Origin: an uncultured Cytophagales bacterium
GTDB lineage: Bacteria; Bacteroidota; Bacteroidia; Cytophagales; Cyclobacteriaceae
DNA: 64,000 nt
Assembly (NCBI GenBank): GCA_913057175.1
Contig: CAJXNP010000018.1
Span: 81,925 to 145,924 of the forward strand
Reading direction: 5' to 3'
Both the position numbers and the translations under genes were made by a program. The notes below the pieces were generated by a model. That model worked only from the letters and a program-made list of their open reading frames with translations, made no database searches and was not told where the DNA came from. Positions 28,176 to 37,359 of the stretch are shown here, piece by piece. Positions within the stretch are counted from its first letter, which is position 1; every line of letters begins with the position of its first letter.

Positions 28176-28999
28176 TAAATTTTCAAGACACGATCAATTT
28201 CCCTGCCAAAACCACGTATGTTCATTTTCGTGTCTTCCATTTCAAAAATGGCAAATGAATTTTCAGTTTTGGTTTCAACGAGACCTTTCAGGTTGAGAAT
28301 GTGACAATTATTGACCTTGCCGTAATTTCCCGCATGATTATGCCCGCAGATCCAAGCCTTTAGATTTTTGTATTTGCTAATGACCTTTAAGACCTGTTTA
28401 TCATTGAACAAATTATGTTTGTCTTCCGGAAAGATCGGGAAATGGCAAAATGCCAGGGAGATCTCATTTTTGGTTTCAAATGCTTTGAGTTTTTGATCAA
28501 ACCAATTGAGCTGTTTCAGGCTGATTCCTCCATTGTAAAAATTTCCATTTGGGGCATTTTCATCATTCAGCTTTTCCATTTCGACCACTGCCAGATGATA
28601 ATTGTCGTCTTCTCTCACATTGGCGAAAGTACTGATCTCGCTGCCATCTAAAAATAGCAAATGAACGTTTTTGTGTTGGATGTGATAATAATTCTCTTTT
28701 AGTCCAAATTTACCTGGGACCTCTTTCTTTAAATGGTCTTCCACATCATAATCATGATTCCCGATTATGTGATAGATCTTTGGTTTGATCTGTTGAAGGC
28801 ATTCCATGATCTTTGCATAATTTTCAAATCCCTCGTCAATGGTATCACCGAGATTTACCACGAAATCGGGATTTTCAGCATTGAAGATGTTTGCAGCTTC
28901 TTTTACTTTTCTAATGGTTTGCTGGAAATGACGGTCAAGATAAATCTCTCCCTCGCTATGATGAAGGTCCGTTATGACACCAAATTTCAGCGTATTCAT
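28175..28999 (-). CDS. Metallophosphoesterase (calcineurin-like)
   Basis: A 274-residue protein with the full set of metal-binding motifs: GVITDLHH (D-x-H) at about 7-14, NLGDTIDEG (GDxxD) at about 50, GNHDYD (GNHD) at about 81, CHFPIFPE at about 186 and GHNHAGNYG (GHxH) at about 219. No signal peptide is seen, so it is cytoplasmic. It resembles cyclic-nucleotide or lipid phosphodiesterases of the family, but the substrate cannot be named. Paired with the LEA-type lipoprotein gene downstream. Confidence 0.88.
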   Translation of the reverse strand: MNTLKFGVITDLHHSEGEIYLDRHFQQTIRKVKEAANIFNAENPDFVVNLGDTIDEGFENYAKIMECLQQIKPKIYHIIGNHDYDVEDHLKKEVPGKFGLKENYYHIQHKNVHLLFLDGSEISTFANVREDDNYHLAVVEMEKLNDENAPNGNFYNGGISLKQLNWFDQKLKAFETKNEISLAFCHFPIFPEDKHNLFNDKQVLKVISKYKNLKAWICGHNHAGNYGKVNNCHILNLKGLVETKTENSFAIFEMEDTKMNIRGFGREIDRVLKI

Positions 29000-29025
29000 A
29001 AGGGTGTGTTGTGAATTGTAAAAAT

Positions 29026-29066
29026 AAAAAAAGCCTGCTAATTCGAAATTAACAGGCCTTTTAATT
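29026..29066 (-). terminator. Terminator of the queD-folE operon
   Basis: On the minus strand GCCTG and CAGGC form the base of a hairpin whose centre TTAATTTCGAATTAG also pairs, with an A-run before and a long T-run after. It lies between folE and the phosphoesterase start. Confidence 0.8.
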
Positions 29067-29081
29067 TTGATTACAATTTTG

Positions 29082-29774
29082 TTATTCCCTGTAAATGTAT
29101 TTTAAGAACTCTTCTTTTGTAGTTTCATGCTGAAATCTGCCTCCATAATGAGAAGTCACTGTGCTACTGGCTGTATCCTGAACTCCTCTTGAAGACACAC
29201 ACATATGCTTGGCATCGATGATCACAGCTACATCTTCCGTGTCCAGTATTTCCTTGAGTTCTTCAGCGATTTGTACGGTCAATCTTTCCTGAACCTGTGG
29301 TCTTTTCGCATAATATTGAACGATCCGGTTGATCTTTGAAAGACCGATTACTTTTCCGCTGGAAATGTACGCTACATGAGCTTTTCCGAAGATGGGCACA
29401 AAGTGGTGCTCGCAATAGGAGAATAGCGTGATGTCTTTCTCCACCAGCATTTCATTATAGTGAAATTTGTTTTCAAACAACCGGGGGGTGGGTTTGTTTT
29501 TTGGGTCTAAACCGGAAAAAACTTCTTCGATAAACATCTTAGCGACTCTTTTCGGAGTACCTTTTAAACTATCATCGTTGAGATCCAGGCCCATGATATT
29601 CATGATCTCCCGAAAATGAGCCTCTATCTTTTCGATTTTTTCCTTATCACTAATGTCAAATGCATCATCCCTCAATGGGGTTTCGAAGGAGGTAGCAACG
29701 TGGTTGTCTCCAACCTCTTCAACTTTTAGGTTGCTAACTGGCCGGGAATTCAACAAAATTTCTTTCGGTTTCAT
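29082..29774 (-). CDS. folE: GTP cyclohydrolase I
   Basis: A 230-residue enzyme that opens GTP to 7,8-dihydroneopterin triphosphate, first step of folate and queuosine-type deazapurine synthesis. Zinc ligands are seen in YCEHHFVPI and in KHMCVSSRG; the GKVIGLSKINRIV and RPQVQERLT segments are also standard. It overlaps queD by 41 bases at its 5' end, so the start may be further in: the family domain begins about residue 45, and ATGs exist there, but the overlap frame is open and could be coupled. Confidence 0.96.
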   Translation of the reverse strand: MKPKEILLNSRPVSNLKVEEVGDNHVATSFETPLRDDAFDISDKEKIEKIEAHFREIMNIMGLDLNDDSLKGTPKRVAKMFIEEVFSGLDPKNKPTPRLFENKFHYNEMLVEKDITLFSYCEHHFVPIFGKAHVAYISSGKVIGLSKINRIVQYYAKRPQVQERLTVQIAEELKEILDTEDVAVIIDAKHMCVSSRGVQDTASSTVTSHYGGRFQHETTKEEFLKYIYRE

Positions 29775-30144
29775 ATAATGTCACTTTTAACTCAAGGTTT
29801 TTATCAATTTCTTTTCTTAAAATATTCCAAATAACCACAGCAATGTTCTCTGCAGTCGGATTAATGGTTTTAAAATCTGGTACATCTAGATTTAAATTTT
29901 TATGGTCAAATTTTTTAATAATATGCTTTTTGATCAAGTCGCTTAATACCTTCAGGTCAATCACGTAGCCGGTGACTTTGTCAGGTTCTCCAATAACCTT
30001 TACGATCAGGGTGTAATTGTGTCCATGGAAATTGGCATTATTGCAAAGGCCGAATGCTTTTTCATTTTCCTCCTGAGACCAACTCGAAACATGGAGTCTG
30101 TGTGCAGCGTTAAAATGTTCTTTTCTGTAGACAGCTACTTTCAT
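29734..30144 (-). CDS. queD: 6-carboxy-5,6,7,8-tetrahydropterin synthase-like (QueD/PTPS family)
   Basis: A 136-residue member of the pyruvoyl-tetrahydropterin synthase family. Seen: FNAAHRL (first zinc His), FGLCNNANFHGHNYTL (catalytic Cys and the HGH zinc ligands), YVIDLKVLSDLI, FDHKNLN and a C-terminal LYETERNFVEF with the substrate-binding Glu. The product of FolE is its substrate, which fits the overlapping gene order queD-folE. Queuosine synthesis is the likely pathway, though queC and queE are not in the window and other PTPS activities are possible. Confidence 0.88.
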   Translation of the reverse strand: MKVAVYRKEHFNAAHRLHVSSWSQEENEKAFGLCNNANFHGHNYTLIVKVIGEPDKVTGYVIDLKVLSDLIKKHIIKKFDHKNLNLDVPDFKTINPTAENIAVVIWNILRKEIDKNLELKVTLYETERNFVEFPAS

Positions 30145-30234
30145 CCGGATTATTAAACTTCGGTATTAATTAAAATGTTTTGTATTTACTTCAATTGTCT
30201 TTCAATAAACAATACTTCCCTCATAATGAGGTGG

Positions 30235-30242
30235 CAAAGGTA
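30235..30242 (-). promoter_or_regulatory. Candidate -7 element for queD-folE
   Basis: On the minus strand the sequence reads TACCTTTG, an exact match to TAnnTTTG, about 91 bases before the queD start. The leader contains a small hairpin CCTCAT / ATGAGG. A good -33 box is not visible at the expected distance. Confidence 0.35.
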
Positions 30243-30420
30243 ACCAAAATACTTTAAGAATGTTTGGTAACATTAATGTCAGCAAGGTCTAATGCATTTA
30301 ATGTATTGAACTGTGATGTTAATAATGTGCACTATTAGGTAAATGGCTGGTCTGCCTTACTTTCAGAACAAGAAACTCTATGCCAAGAGGGTTTTGGAAA
30401 GTTTATATGGATGCGCAATG

Positions 30421-30804
30421 CTACCAGAGCTTTAATCCATCGATGTATTTAAAGTCCTTTTTGTTTAAGGTATATAATGGAATATCGTGAGCAATGGAAG
30501 TTGCTGCTATAAGACCATCTGGAACACTTAAATTATGGCTCAGCGAGTAATTGGTCATTAATTCGATAAACTGGTCGCATACCTGCCTACCTATATCCAA
30601 TACCTTTAAGTATGAGAGGTCTTTTTTAATCCTGGTGAGTTCTCTCTTGTTCAATGCTCCATAAATCAACTCACCTGAAGTAACTATGCTTACCGCAATG
30701 GCCTCCTGGCCTATGGACTTCAGCGAATCAACTATAACAGGATTTTCCTTATAAAATTCTATGATGATGTTGGTGTCACAGAGAACTAACGGCTCCTTTT
30801 CCAT
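30421..30804 (-). CDS. PIN-domain toxin (VapC-like)
   Basis: A 127-residue PIN-domain ribonuclease. Acidic metal-binding positions are seen in VLCDTNIIIEFY (Asp9), TSGELIYGA (Glu), SVPDGLIAATS (Asp) and LYTLNKKDFKYI (Asp). VapC toxins cleave tRNA or rRNA until bound by the antitoxin. The gene overlaps the end of the small upstream gene by 19 bases, the normal antitoxin-toxin order. It is alone in a 600-bp interval between queD and comEC. Confidence 0.85.
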   Translation of the reverse strand: MEKEPLVLCDTNIIIEFYKENPVIVDSLKSIGQEAIAVSIVTSGELIYGALNKRELTRIKKDLSYLKVLDIGRQVCDQFIELMTNYSLSHNLSVPDGLIAATSIAHDIPLYTLNKKDFKYIDGLKLW

Positions 30805-31007
30805 GCTTTTTCCCGAAGTTCGTCCGCATTAATATCCCTGTTTTTCCATAAACCTGCCGAAGCAAAAAAATTATGTTTTTTGACAGAGGGTTTTCGCTTG
30901 AACGAAGCCTCTTCAACTTCAACAAAATCCAGTTGTTTCATTAGTTTTAAGAAAAAACTGAGTTTGCTATTGTCTTTTATTGTTAGGATTATTTTTTGCA
31001 TATCCAT
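30786..31007 (-). CDS. Putative antitoxin partner of the PIN toxin
   Basis: A 73-residue protein with a beta-alpha-beta start (KIILTIKDNSKLSFFLKLMKQLDFVEV) and a basic tail (SVKKHNFFASAGLWKNRDI, ending REKAWKRSR). It has no obvious ribbon-helix-helix or AbrB motif; the C-terminal GLWKNRDI-x-x-x-x-LRE-x-AW segment resembles the toxin-binding tails of small antitoxins in Bacteroidota. Its function is inferred from position and overlap with the toxin gene. Confidence 0.65.
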   Translation of the reverse strand: MDMQKIILTIKDNSKLSFFLKLMKQLDFVEVEEASFKRKPSVKKHNFFASAGLWKNRDINADELREKAWKRSR

Positions 31008-31063
31008 AAAGATAACGATTTAAAACGATGATTTTGTTTTAATAACTGATTTGCCCTGTATTG

Positions 31064-33034
31064 TCAATCAAAAATCAGGTGATCTGAATGGCCCTTCAAT
31101 TTTTCGACATAATCTCTGTTTACATTAGTCTCTACAATGATGTAGTCAAAGAAGGAACCTTCCGGAATGATAAAATTAGAGTTTTTGATTTTAAGAATTG
31201 TGTTATTATTAATAGAGAACAATTCAAACTGCTCATTTTCATAGTGCGGAATGCCGTCTATTCGGTCACTCAGCCGAAATTGTTCCGTAAAGAAATCGAC
31301 TGATCGTGAACGATCGTCTTCTTCAGAGCTTGTCCAATATTCTTTTCCATTATATATAACAACGGCTTTTGATGGATAACCAAGGTATTCGATACCTTTT
31401 TGATTTTTGCGGCCTGAAATGTCCTGAACTTTGAAAAGCATAAACAGGATCATACAAACGGGAACAAAAGCAAAGTAGGAGAGCTTTTTTCTAATGATAA
31501 ATCCAAAAATAAGCAGGATTAGAACAAGCAGAATCAGGCATTGCCATATATTAATATTTATGTCAATAACTGGGGGAAGAAATTGCAGAAGAAAAGTAAT
31601 GAATGCATACACTAAATCTACCATTAAGTTAATCAGGAAGGCAATTCCATCAGATATGTATTTCAATGGACTGGTCAATAGAACAATAAGCCCTCCACTT
31701 AATAAGAAAAAAGCAAAAGGAATGGCAATCAGGTTAAAGATCAGAAAATAGGGTTGAAAGTTTCCAAAGTAGTACAAAGTCAGAGGAAGGGTTCCTATTT
31801 GAGCAGCCATTGACACGCAGGCGATTTTCCAGAAGTAATCAAAAAACTGGTATTTGATCTGCAATAAGCGATAAAACCGGTCATAAAATAAAATGATGGA
31901 AAACACAGCAGCATAGGAAAGCTGGAAGCTTATATGAAATAGTGCATTTGGATTAATAAGTAACACGATAAAAGCTGATACTGCGGTGGTATTGATCGGC
32001 TGGTTTTTTCTCATCAGCATCTCGCTAAATAAGAACAGGCTGAACATAATGCAGGCGCGGACAACAGAATTGGACCAACCCGTTATCATGGCGTAACTCC
32101 ACAGAAAAAACAGGACTATGAAAATGTAAAAGACTTTGCCAAATGGGAATCTTTTGATGAATCCCAATGAAAAATGGAGGAAGAGGTAGATAATTCCCAC
32201 GTGCAATCCACTTACAGCGAGAATGTGCATAATGCCGCCATACTGAAAACTCTCTTTTGTTTCAGGATCCAGATCATTTTTATCGCCAAGGATCAATGCG
32301 TTGACAATTGAAAAAGTAAGAGAATCAAACTTGCTTTTGAAAATTGCTTCAACTTCATCGTTTATCTGATGGCCTATTTTTGAGAAAGAAATGCCGTTTA
32401 TTGGCTGTAAAGGCACAATATCATTTTGTTGCACGTATTGTTGTAAGAAAATCCCCTGTTTTTTATAGAAACTGAAAAAATCTATATTATAGATATTTTC
32501 CGATGTCGTAATAGGAAAACTTTTGTTTCGGATGACATAATTATTACCTCCTTTTAATACCAGGTTATTATCTCCTATTAATAGTATTTTACCGGTCTTT
32601 TCTACCCATACACTATCATAAAGGGCTGAATTCACTTCCAGCATATATCGATTTTTTCTACCTGAAGTCCACTCTTTTGTTATTTGTCCACTATAATAAT
32701 GGGCGTCTTCATGATGGTTTAAAATATGGGATTTTATGTTGAAAGGATTTTGGTTCAGCGCTAAGAGATAACCCACGGAAAACAGAGTCAGGTGTATCAG
32801 GAAAATTCCTATATAAGCCTGTTTTTTAAATAGATAAGAGGATAGTATTAGTTGAAAACTTAAAAGAAAAGTAGTGATAATTATAACGCAAAAATGCGCT
32901 TCCTCGAATTCAAAAGGTAAACATTTCCCAAAAACAATACCTATGCAATATGACCCCAGTATTTTAAGAAAAGGTGTAGAATTCCAGAATCTATGGTTAT
33001 TGGAAAAATAATATTTAATATCGAAAATATTCAA
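31064..33034 (-). CDS. ComEC/Rec2-type competence membrane protein, apparently without the metallo-beta-lactamase domain
   Basis: A 656-residue polytopic protein. N-terminal membrane helices and an OB-like loop (about 100-215, TGKILLIGDNNLVL) precede the ComEC core with GIMHILAVSGLHVGIIYLF (about 266-284) and FQLSYAAVFSIILFYDRF. ComEC forms the inner-membrane channel for DNA uptake. The C-terminal 130 residues hold none of the HxHxDH metal ligands of the lactamase-like domain found in longer ComEC proteins, so this is the short form. No other competence gene is nearby. A perfect 9-bp hairpin lies upstream (33081-33120). Confidence 0.85.
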   Translation of the reverse strand: MNIFDIKYYFSNNHRFWNSTPFLKILGSYCIGIVFGKCLPFEFEEAHFCVIIITTFLLSFQLILSSYLFKKQAYIGIFLIHLTLFSVGYLLALNQNPFNIKSHILNHHEDAHYYSGQITKEWTSGRKNRYMLEVNSALYDSVWVEKTGKILLIGDNNLVLKGGNNYVIRNKSFPITTSENIYNIDFFSFYKKQGIFLQQYVQQNDIVPLQPINGISFSKIGHQINDEVEAIFKSKFDSLTFSIVNALILGDKNDLDPETKESFQYGGIMHILAVSGLHVGIIYLFLHFSLGFIKRFPFGKVFYIFIVLFFLWSYAMITGWSNSVVRACIMFSLFLFSEMLMRKNQPINTTAVSAFIVLLINPNALFHISFQLSYAAVFSIILFYDRFYRLLQIKYQFFDYFWKIACVSMAAQIGTLPLTLYYFGNFQPYFLIFNLIAIPFAFFLLSGGLIVLLTSPLKYISDGIAFLINLMVDLVYAFITFLLQFLPPVIDININIWQCLILLVLILLIFGFIIRKKLSYFAFVPVCMILFMLFKVQDISGRKNQKGIEYLGYPSKAVVIYNGKEYWTSSEEDDRSRSVDFFTEQFRLSDRIDGIPHYENEQFELFSINNNTILKIKNSNFIIPEGSFFDYIIVETNVNRDYVEKLKGHSDHLIFD

Positions 33035-33080
33035 AAATAAGACTGCTTTAAAAATATAAAAAATTATAAGTATCTGTAAA

Positions 33081-33120
33081 ACAACTATTTATATAATGTT
33101 CACTATTTAACAATAGTTGT
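33081..33120. repeat. Inverted repeat between divergent comEC and histidine kinase genes
   Basis: ACAACTATT at 33081-33089 pairs with AATAGTTGT at 33112-33120 over a 22-nt spacer. It could be an operator or cruciform; no regulator is suggested. Confidence 0.35.
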
Positions 33121-33246
33121 AATTAGTATACTTTTCTTGCATCAAAGAGTAAGTTTGGAAATCGTATAAATTGCACGGCAAAGTACTCAATTTAGCCTTA
33201 TTTTTCGAAAATAGATTGACTGTTCCATAAAAATCATTTTTTGAAT

Positions 33247-35892
33247 ATGGATGTTACTGTCCTGAATGAACTTTTAGATTTTACGGAAGAGGCGATTCTG
33301 ATTATTGAGGAAAACGGGAACATAACTTTTTCTAATGCACGTGCCAATCAATTATTGGGGGCAAATAGGAAAAGAATTGTAGGGGAGAATATCAGGGATC
33401 TCTTTCATCCTTCCCTGAAGGATCTGTTTGAAAAGGAGTTTGCTGCTCTTCTTCAAAAGGATCTTCCTGAGGTTTATTTTAATTCGTTTTTGGAAAGCGA
33501 AATGAATAATAACCTGCGAATTAGAATTAAGCCATTTAAAGTAAAAAACTATATTTTGACTTTTACGGCTCTTGAAAACTCAGAGCCTTTCAATGCCTAT
33601 CAGCTTTATAAGCTATTGGCTGAAAATGCCTATGACATCAACCTAATGTATGATGATCAAAAGCTGATCTATATAAGTCCATCCATTCATGATTTTCTGG
33701 GGTATTTTTCTGGTGAAGTCAATACCATTCGCGATTGGTTTGAGTTGATCCATCCTGATGACCGTAAAAAGGTGATCGCTGAAATCGAAAAAGACAAAAG
33801 TGACAAATTGATTTATTCATTTATCACCTATCGTCAGAAGCACAAAAAGGGTCATTATCTATGGTTTGAGACGAAGATCAGGCATGAATACAATTTTGAC
33901 GGGTCTGTAGTTAATATCCTGACCTCAATGGATATCACAAAGAGAAAAAAGGCGGAAATCCAGCTGGAACAGCAGAAGGAGTTCATTGAGGAGCTGTTTG
34001 ATACCGACCCTAATTTGATATTTGTGAGGGATGGGAATGGTAAAATTATTTATTGCAACCTGGCTGTAGCCGATCTTGTTGGCATGCCTCGGGAAGAGTT
34101 TCTGGCTCTTGAAGAGAACCATTTCCCTGCCCCAAAGCATGATCTGGATGTGTACATGGAAATGGAGAAAAAGGTCATTAACCATGGGCAGGAGATCCTG
34201 ATTGAGGAGAAAATTGAAGATAAAAATGGCGTGGTGAATCATTTTCAGACATTGAAAAAACCACTCAAAACCAAAGACGGAGATATCAATATCCTGAATA
34301 TCTCAACGAATATTAATCAGATAAAATATTATCAGAACGAAAGTCAGAAAGCAATAGCTGCCCGAACGGAGTTCTTTTCAGCGATGAGTCATGAGATCAG
34401 AACTCCCATGAATGCCATCATGGGAATGGTAGATTTATTGCTAAAGCGAAACCCAAGGGAAGATCAGCTAAAGCTCATGCAGGCATTAAATTTTTCATCA
34501 AAAAATTTGCTCACCCTGATCAACGACGTTCTGGATTTCTCAAAAATTGAGGCCGGGAAGATCGAAGTAGAAGAAATCAATTTTAACCTCATGGAATTGG
34601 TTGATAATATTTACATGGGACTCAAGCCAAAAGCACTTTCTAAAAACCTCAGCCTGGGATTGCTGTACGACGAAAAAGTTCCAAAAGTAGTCAGGGGAGA
34701 TTCCATAAAGATCAGTCAGATCCTTAATAACCTGATCGGCAATGCTGTCAAATTCACCGAAAAGGGGAATGTTTCCATTTACCTGACGCTCGCTGAAAAA
34801 TCGGAGGATGATTATCGGATTAAAATGAAAATCAAGGATACCGGGATCGGTATACCGGAAGATAAATTATCAGATATTTTTAATCCATTTAAACAGGCAA
34901 GTGCGAGCACAACCAGAAAGTTCGGAGGAACGGGATTGGGATTGACAATTGTCAAAAACCTGGTTGAGCTGTTAAATGGACAGATAAAAGTAAAAAGCGC
35001 TGATGGTAAAGGATCCGTTTTCAGTGTTGAGATACCATTCAAAAAACCGGATAGCCAGGATTTGGAATTAGTTGTTCCTGATACTGCTATTCAAAATATG
35101 AATTGGAAGCTGGATCTGAATATCCTGTATGTTGATGATGTCATTACCAACCAGTTTTTGATCGAAGAGATTTTGAAAGGGTGGGGCATTGAGGTGGAAC
35201 TTGCTTCCAATGGCAAGGAAGCGCTCGAAAAAATTAAAACCAAGAAGTATGACCTGGTCCTGATGGATATCCAGATGCCCGGAATGGATGGCTATACCGC
35301 AACAGATATGATCAGGCAAATGGATGACGAATATTTTAAGAAAGTTCCGATTGTTGCGTTGACGGCAAATACATCTAAATCAACACGAAGCAAATTGAGT
35401 AAGGTCGGAATGCAGGATTATATCCTAAAACCGGTTAACATAGAAGACCTCAGGGCAAAGCTCATTAAGAATTCCAATCTGAATGAAGAGCTGGACCTGA
35501 GTAAATTAATTATCGAAGAGGAGTCCGGAAACCAGGTTGTTACAACTATTAGTTATCGGCAGACAGATAAGTTGTTTTTGACAAACATGGTGAAGTACCA
35601 GGATTTTCTGAAGAAAACTATCAATGAGTTTGAGATGAACTTCCAGGAATTGTCATTCGCGATGAAGGCAGGGGATATGGATGCATACAGAAAGATCCAC
35701 CATCGGATGAAAAGTATCCTGTCAACCTTGAATATGCACGATTTGAAATCCGTGGTAGATGATATCCTGGATAAGCTGGATAGCGAGCCGGGAGATTTTG
35801 ATTTTGACTCAGAATATCAAAACCTCAAATTTCAGTTTGATTTCGTGCTGGATAATTTGAAGAATAAACTATCGTCTCTCAAGTGGCACTAG
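33247..35892 (+). CDS. Hybrid sensor histidine kinase with PAS domains, receiver and HPt-like tail
   Basis: About 881 residues, no signal or membrane segment, so cytoplasmic. Order: three PAS-type domains (about 10-115, 120-240, 245-360), HisKA with FFSAMSHEIRTPMNAIMGMV (about 380-399, phosphorylated His), HATPase_c (NLIGNAVKFTEKG as N box, DTGIGIPEDKL as G1, FGGTGLGLTIVKNLVELL as G2), a receiver domain (ILYVDDVITN, phospho-acceptor Asp in YDLVLMDIQMPGMDG, Lys in YILKPVN), and a C-terminal helical HPt-like region with KIHHRMKSILSTL. The start is taken as ATG 33247; TTG 33241 is in frame. The stop shares CTAG with the opposing acetyltransferase stop. Confidence 0.93.
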   Translation: MDVTVLNELLDFTEEAILIIEENGNITFSNARANQLLGANRKRIVGENIRDLFHPSLKDLFEKEFAALLQKDLPEVYFNSFLESEMNNNLRIRIKPFKVKNYILTFTALENSEPFNAYQLYKLLAENAYDINLMYDDQKLIYISPSIHDFLGYFSGEVNTIRDWFELIHPDDRKKVIAEIEKDKSDKLIYSFITYRQKHKKGHYLWFETKIRHEYNFDGSVVNILTSMDITKRKKAEIQLEQQKEFIEELFDTDPNLIFVRDGNGKIIYCNLAVADLVGMPREEFLALEENHFPAPKHDLDVYMEMEKKVINHGQEILIEEKIEDKNGVVNHFQTLKKPLKTKDGDINILNISTNINQIKYYQNESQKAIAARTEFFSAMSHEIRTPMNAIMGMVDLLLKRNPREDQLKLMQALNFSSKNLLTLINDVLDFSKIEAGKIEVEEINFNLMELVDNIYMGLKPKALSKNLSLGLLYDEKVPKVVRGDSIKISQILNNLIGNAVKFTEKGNVSIYLTLAEKSEDDYRIKMKIKDTGIGIPEDKLSDIFNPFKQASASTTRKFGGTGLGLTIVKNLVELLNGQIKVKSADGKGSVFSVEIPFKKPDSQDLELVVPDTAIQNMNWKLDLNILYVDDVITNQFLIEEILKGWGIEVELASNGKEALEKIKTKKYDLVLMDIQMPGMDGYTATDMIRQMDDEYFKKVPIVALTANTSKSTRSKLSKVGMQDYILKPVNIEDLRAKLIKNSNLNEELDLSKLIIEEESGNQVVTTISYRQTDKLFLTNMVKYQDFLKKTINEFEMNFQELSFAMKAGDMDAYRKIHHRMKSILSTLNMHDLKSVVDDILDKLDSEPGDFDFDSEYQNLKFQFDFVLDNLKNKLSSLKWH

Positions 35893-36326
35893 ATCGTTAA
35901 CGTCATCTCACAGTGTAATATGCCACACTCTTCAAACTGTTTTCCCACCTGCTTAAAGCCAAACTTCGCGTAAAGCGGGATCGCATCCACCTGAGAGTGA
36001 AGATAAACCAACTCCTGATCGTTCAGCTTGTTTGCCTGCACATCTTCCAATACCTTTTTGACCAGCAAACTTCCTATCCCTTTACCCCGCCACTCCTTCA
36101 AAATGGCAAATCTTTCCAGTTTAAATCCACGATCAGTTTTTCGCCATCGTGCCGTTCCGATTGCTTTTCCATCATCATCCCGGGCGAGATAGTGCTGGCA
36201 GACATTTTCAAATTCATCGATCTCAAATTCCTTTGGAACCTTTTGCTCTTCGACAAAAACACGCTCCCGGATCAAGTAAGCGTCAAGCAATTCCTGGAAA
36301 TCAATCTTTTTTACCGTTACTGACAT
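35889..36326 (-). CDS. GNAT family N-acetyltransferase
   Basis: About 145 residues with the GNAT fold. The acetyl-CoA-binding strand-loop is RFAILKEWRGKGIGSLLVKKVLEDV (key part WRGKGIGSLL). The N-terminus (YLIRERVFVEEQKVP) and C-terminus (LHSQVDAIPLYAKFGFKQVG) match the ElaA/PhnO-like group. The substrate is unknown. ATG at 36326 is preferred because it starts just before the domain; ATG at 36347 would lengthen the overlap with phoH from 26 to 47 bases. Probably cotranscribed with phoH. Confidence 0.85.
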   Translation of the reverse strand: MSVTVKKIDFQELLDAYLIRERVFVEEQKVPKEFEIDEFENVCQHYLARDDDGKAIGTARWRKTDRGFKLERFAILKEWRGKGIGSLLVKKVLEDVQANKLNDQELVYLHSQVDAIPLYAKFGFKQVGKQFEECGILHCEMTLTI

Positions 36327-37266
36327 TTTTGACTTTGGCGAGATCATAGGCGTTGACGATGTCCTTTACTATCTGATGTCGGACAACATCTTTAGCCTCG
36401 AGATTAATAATAGAAATACCACTAATATTTTTAAGGATATCTACCGCCTCGATCAACCCTGAATTTTGGTTGCGGGGCAGGTCCACCTGTGATTGATCGC
36501 CGTTGATGATGAGTTTTGATTGAGGCCCAAGCCGCGTGAGAAACATCTTCATCTGCATGCCTGTGGTATTCTGAGCCTCATCCAGCAGAATGAATGCATT
36601 GTTGAGTGTGCGGCCTCTCATATAAGCCAGTGGGGCAATTTCTATCACACCACTCTCACGGTAGTATTTTAGTTTTTCATGTTGGATCATATCGCCCAGT
36701 GCATCATAGATGGGGCGCAAATAGGGGTCGATTTTTTCCTTCAGATCACCGGGCAAAAAGCCAAGGTTTTCACCGGCTTCTACTGCCGGTCTTGTGATGA
36801 TGATCTTTTTTATTTCCTTGTTTTTCAACGCCCGAACAGCAAGAGCTACGGAAATGTATGTTTTACCGGTTCCGGCAGGCCCAAGGGCAAAAACTACGTC
36901 ATTCTTTTTTACCGCATCCACCAGCAGCTGCTGATTTCGCGTTTTGGGTTTAATAACAAATCCTTTGGTACCATAAACAAGCACATCCTCCTTGTCGATT
37001 TCCAGAACAGGGTTTTCCTGCTCGATATAGTTTTTCACATTTGTATGAGTCACCTTTCCATATTTGTGGTAGTGATTGACCAATGAATTAAGGATGTCAT
37101 TGATCTTTAGGATTTCAGTACCGGATCCCTGGATCCTGATCTCGTTACCTCGGGAAATAATTTTTGTTTTCGGAAAAGCGGACGCTACTTCTTTGATATT
37201 TGAATTGTCAACCCCTAAAAAGTCAACCAGCGAGATGTTTTCTAAAGTAATTACTTTTTCTACCAA
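36301..37266 (-). CDS. PhoH family ATPase
   Basis: A 321-residue P-loop protein. Walker A is in ALGPAGTGKTYISVALAVRA (about 133-152), Walker B in NAFILLDEAQNTT (about 225-237), followed by TRLGPQSKLIINGDQSQVDLP. The N-terminal 100 residues carry a KH-like RNA-binding segment seen in PhoH/YbeZ proteins. YbeZ-type PhoH works with YbeY in ribosome and RNA maintenance; ybeY is not next to it here. Downstream overlaps the acetyltransferase. Confidence 0.93.
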   Translation of the reverse strand: MVEKVITLENISLVDFLGVDNSNIKEVASAFPKTKIISRGNEIRIQGSGTEILKINDILNSLVNHYHKYGKVTHTNVKNYIEQENPVLEIDKEDVLVYGTKGFVIKPKTRNQQLLVDAVKKNDVVFALGPAGTGKTYISVALAVRALKNKEIKKIIITRPAVEAGENLGFLPGDLKEKIDPYLRPIYDALGDMIQHEKLKYYRESGVIEIAPLAYMRGRTLNNAFILLDEAQNTTGMQMKMFLTRLGPQSKLIINGDQSQVDLPRNQNSGLIEAVDILKNISGISIINLEAKDVVRHQIVKDIVNAYDLAKVKNVSNGKKD

Positions 37267-37359
37267 ATGACTTAATTATTAATGTTTTCTCTTTTAATTT
37301 TCTACTTAAAAAATTTTTACTTTGCACCAGCAAAAATACACAATTATTGGCTTCTCTCT

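Noticed and set aside
30145..30234. preQ1 riboswitch upstream of queD
   Set aside because: The leader has only a small CCTCAT/ATGAGG hairpin and none of the conserved preQ1 aptamer pieces.
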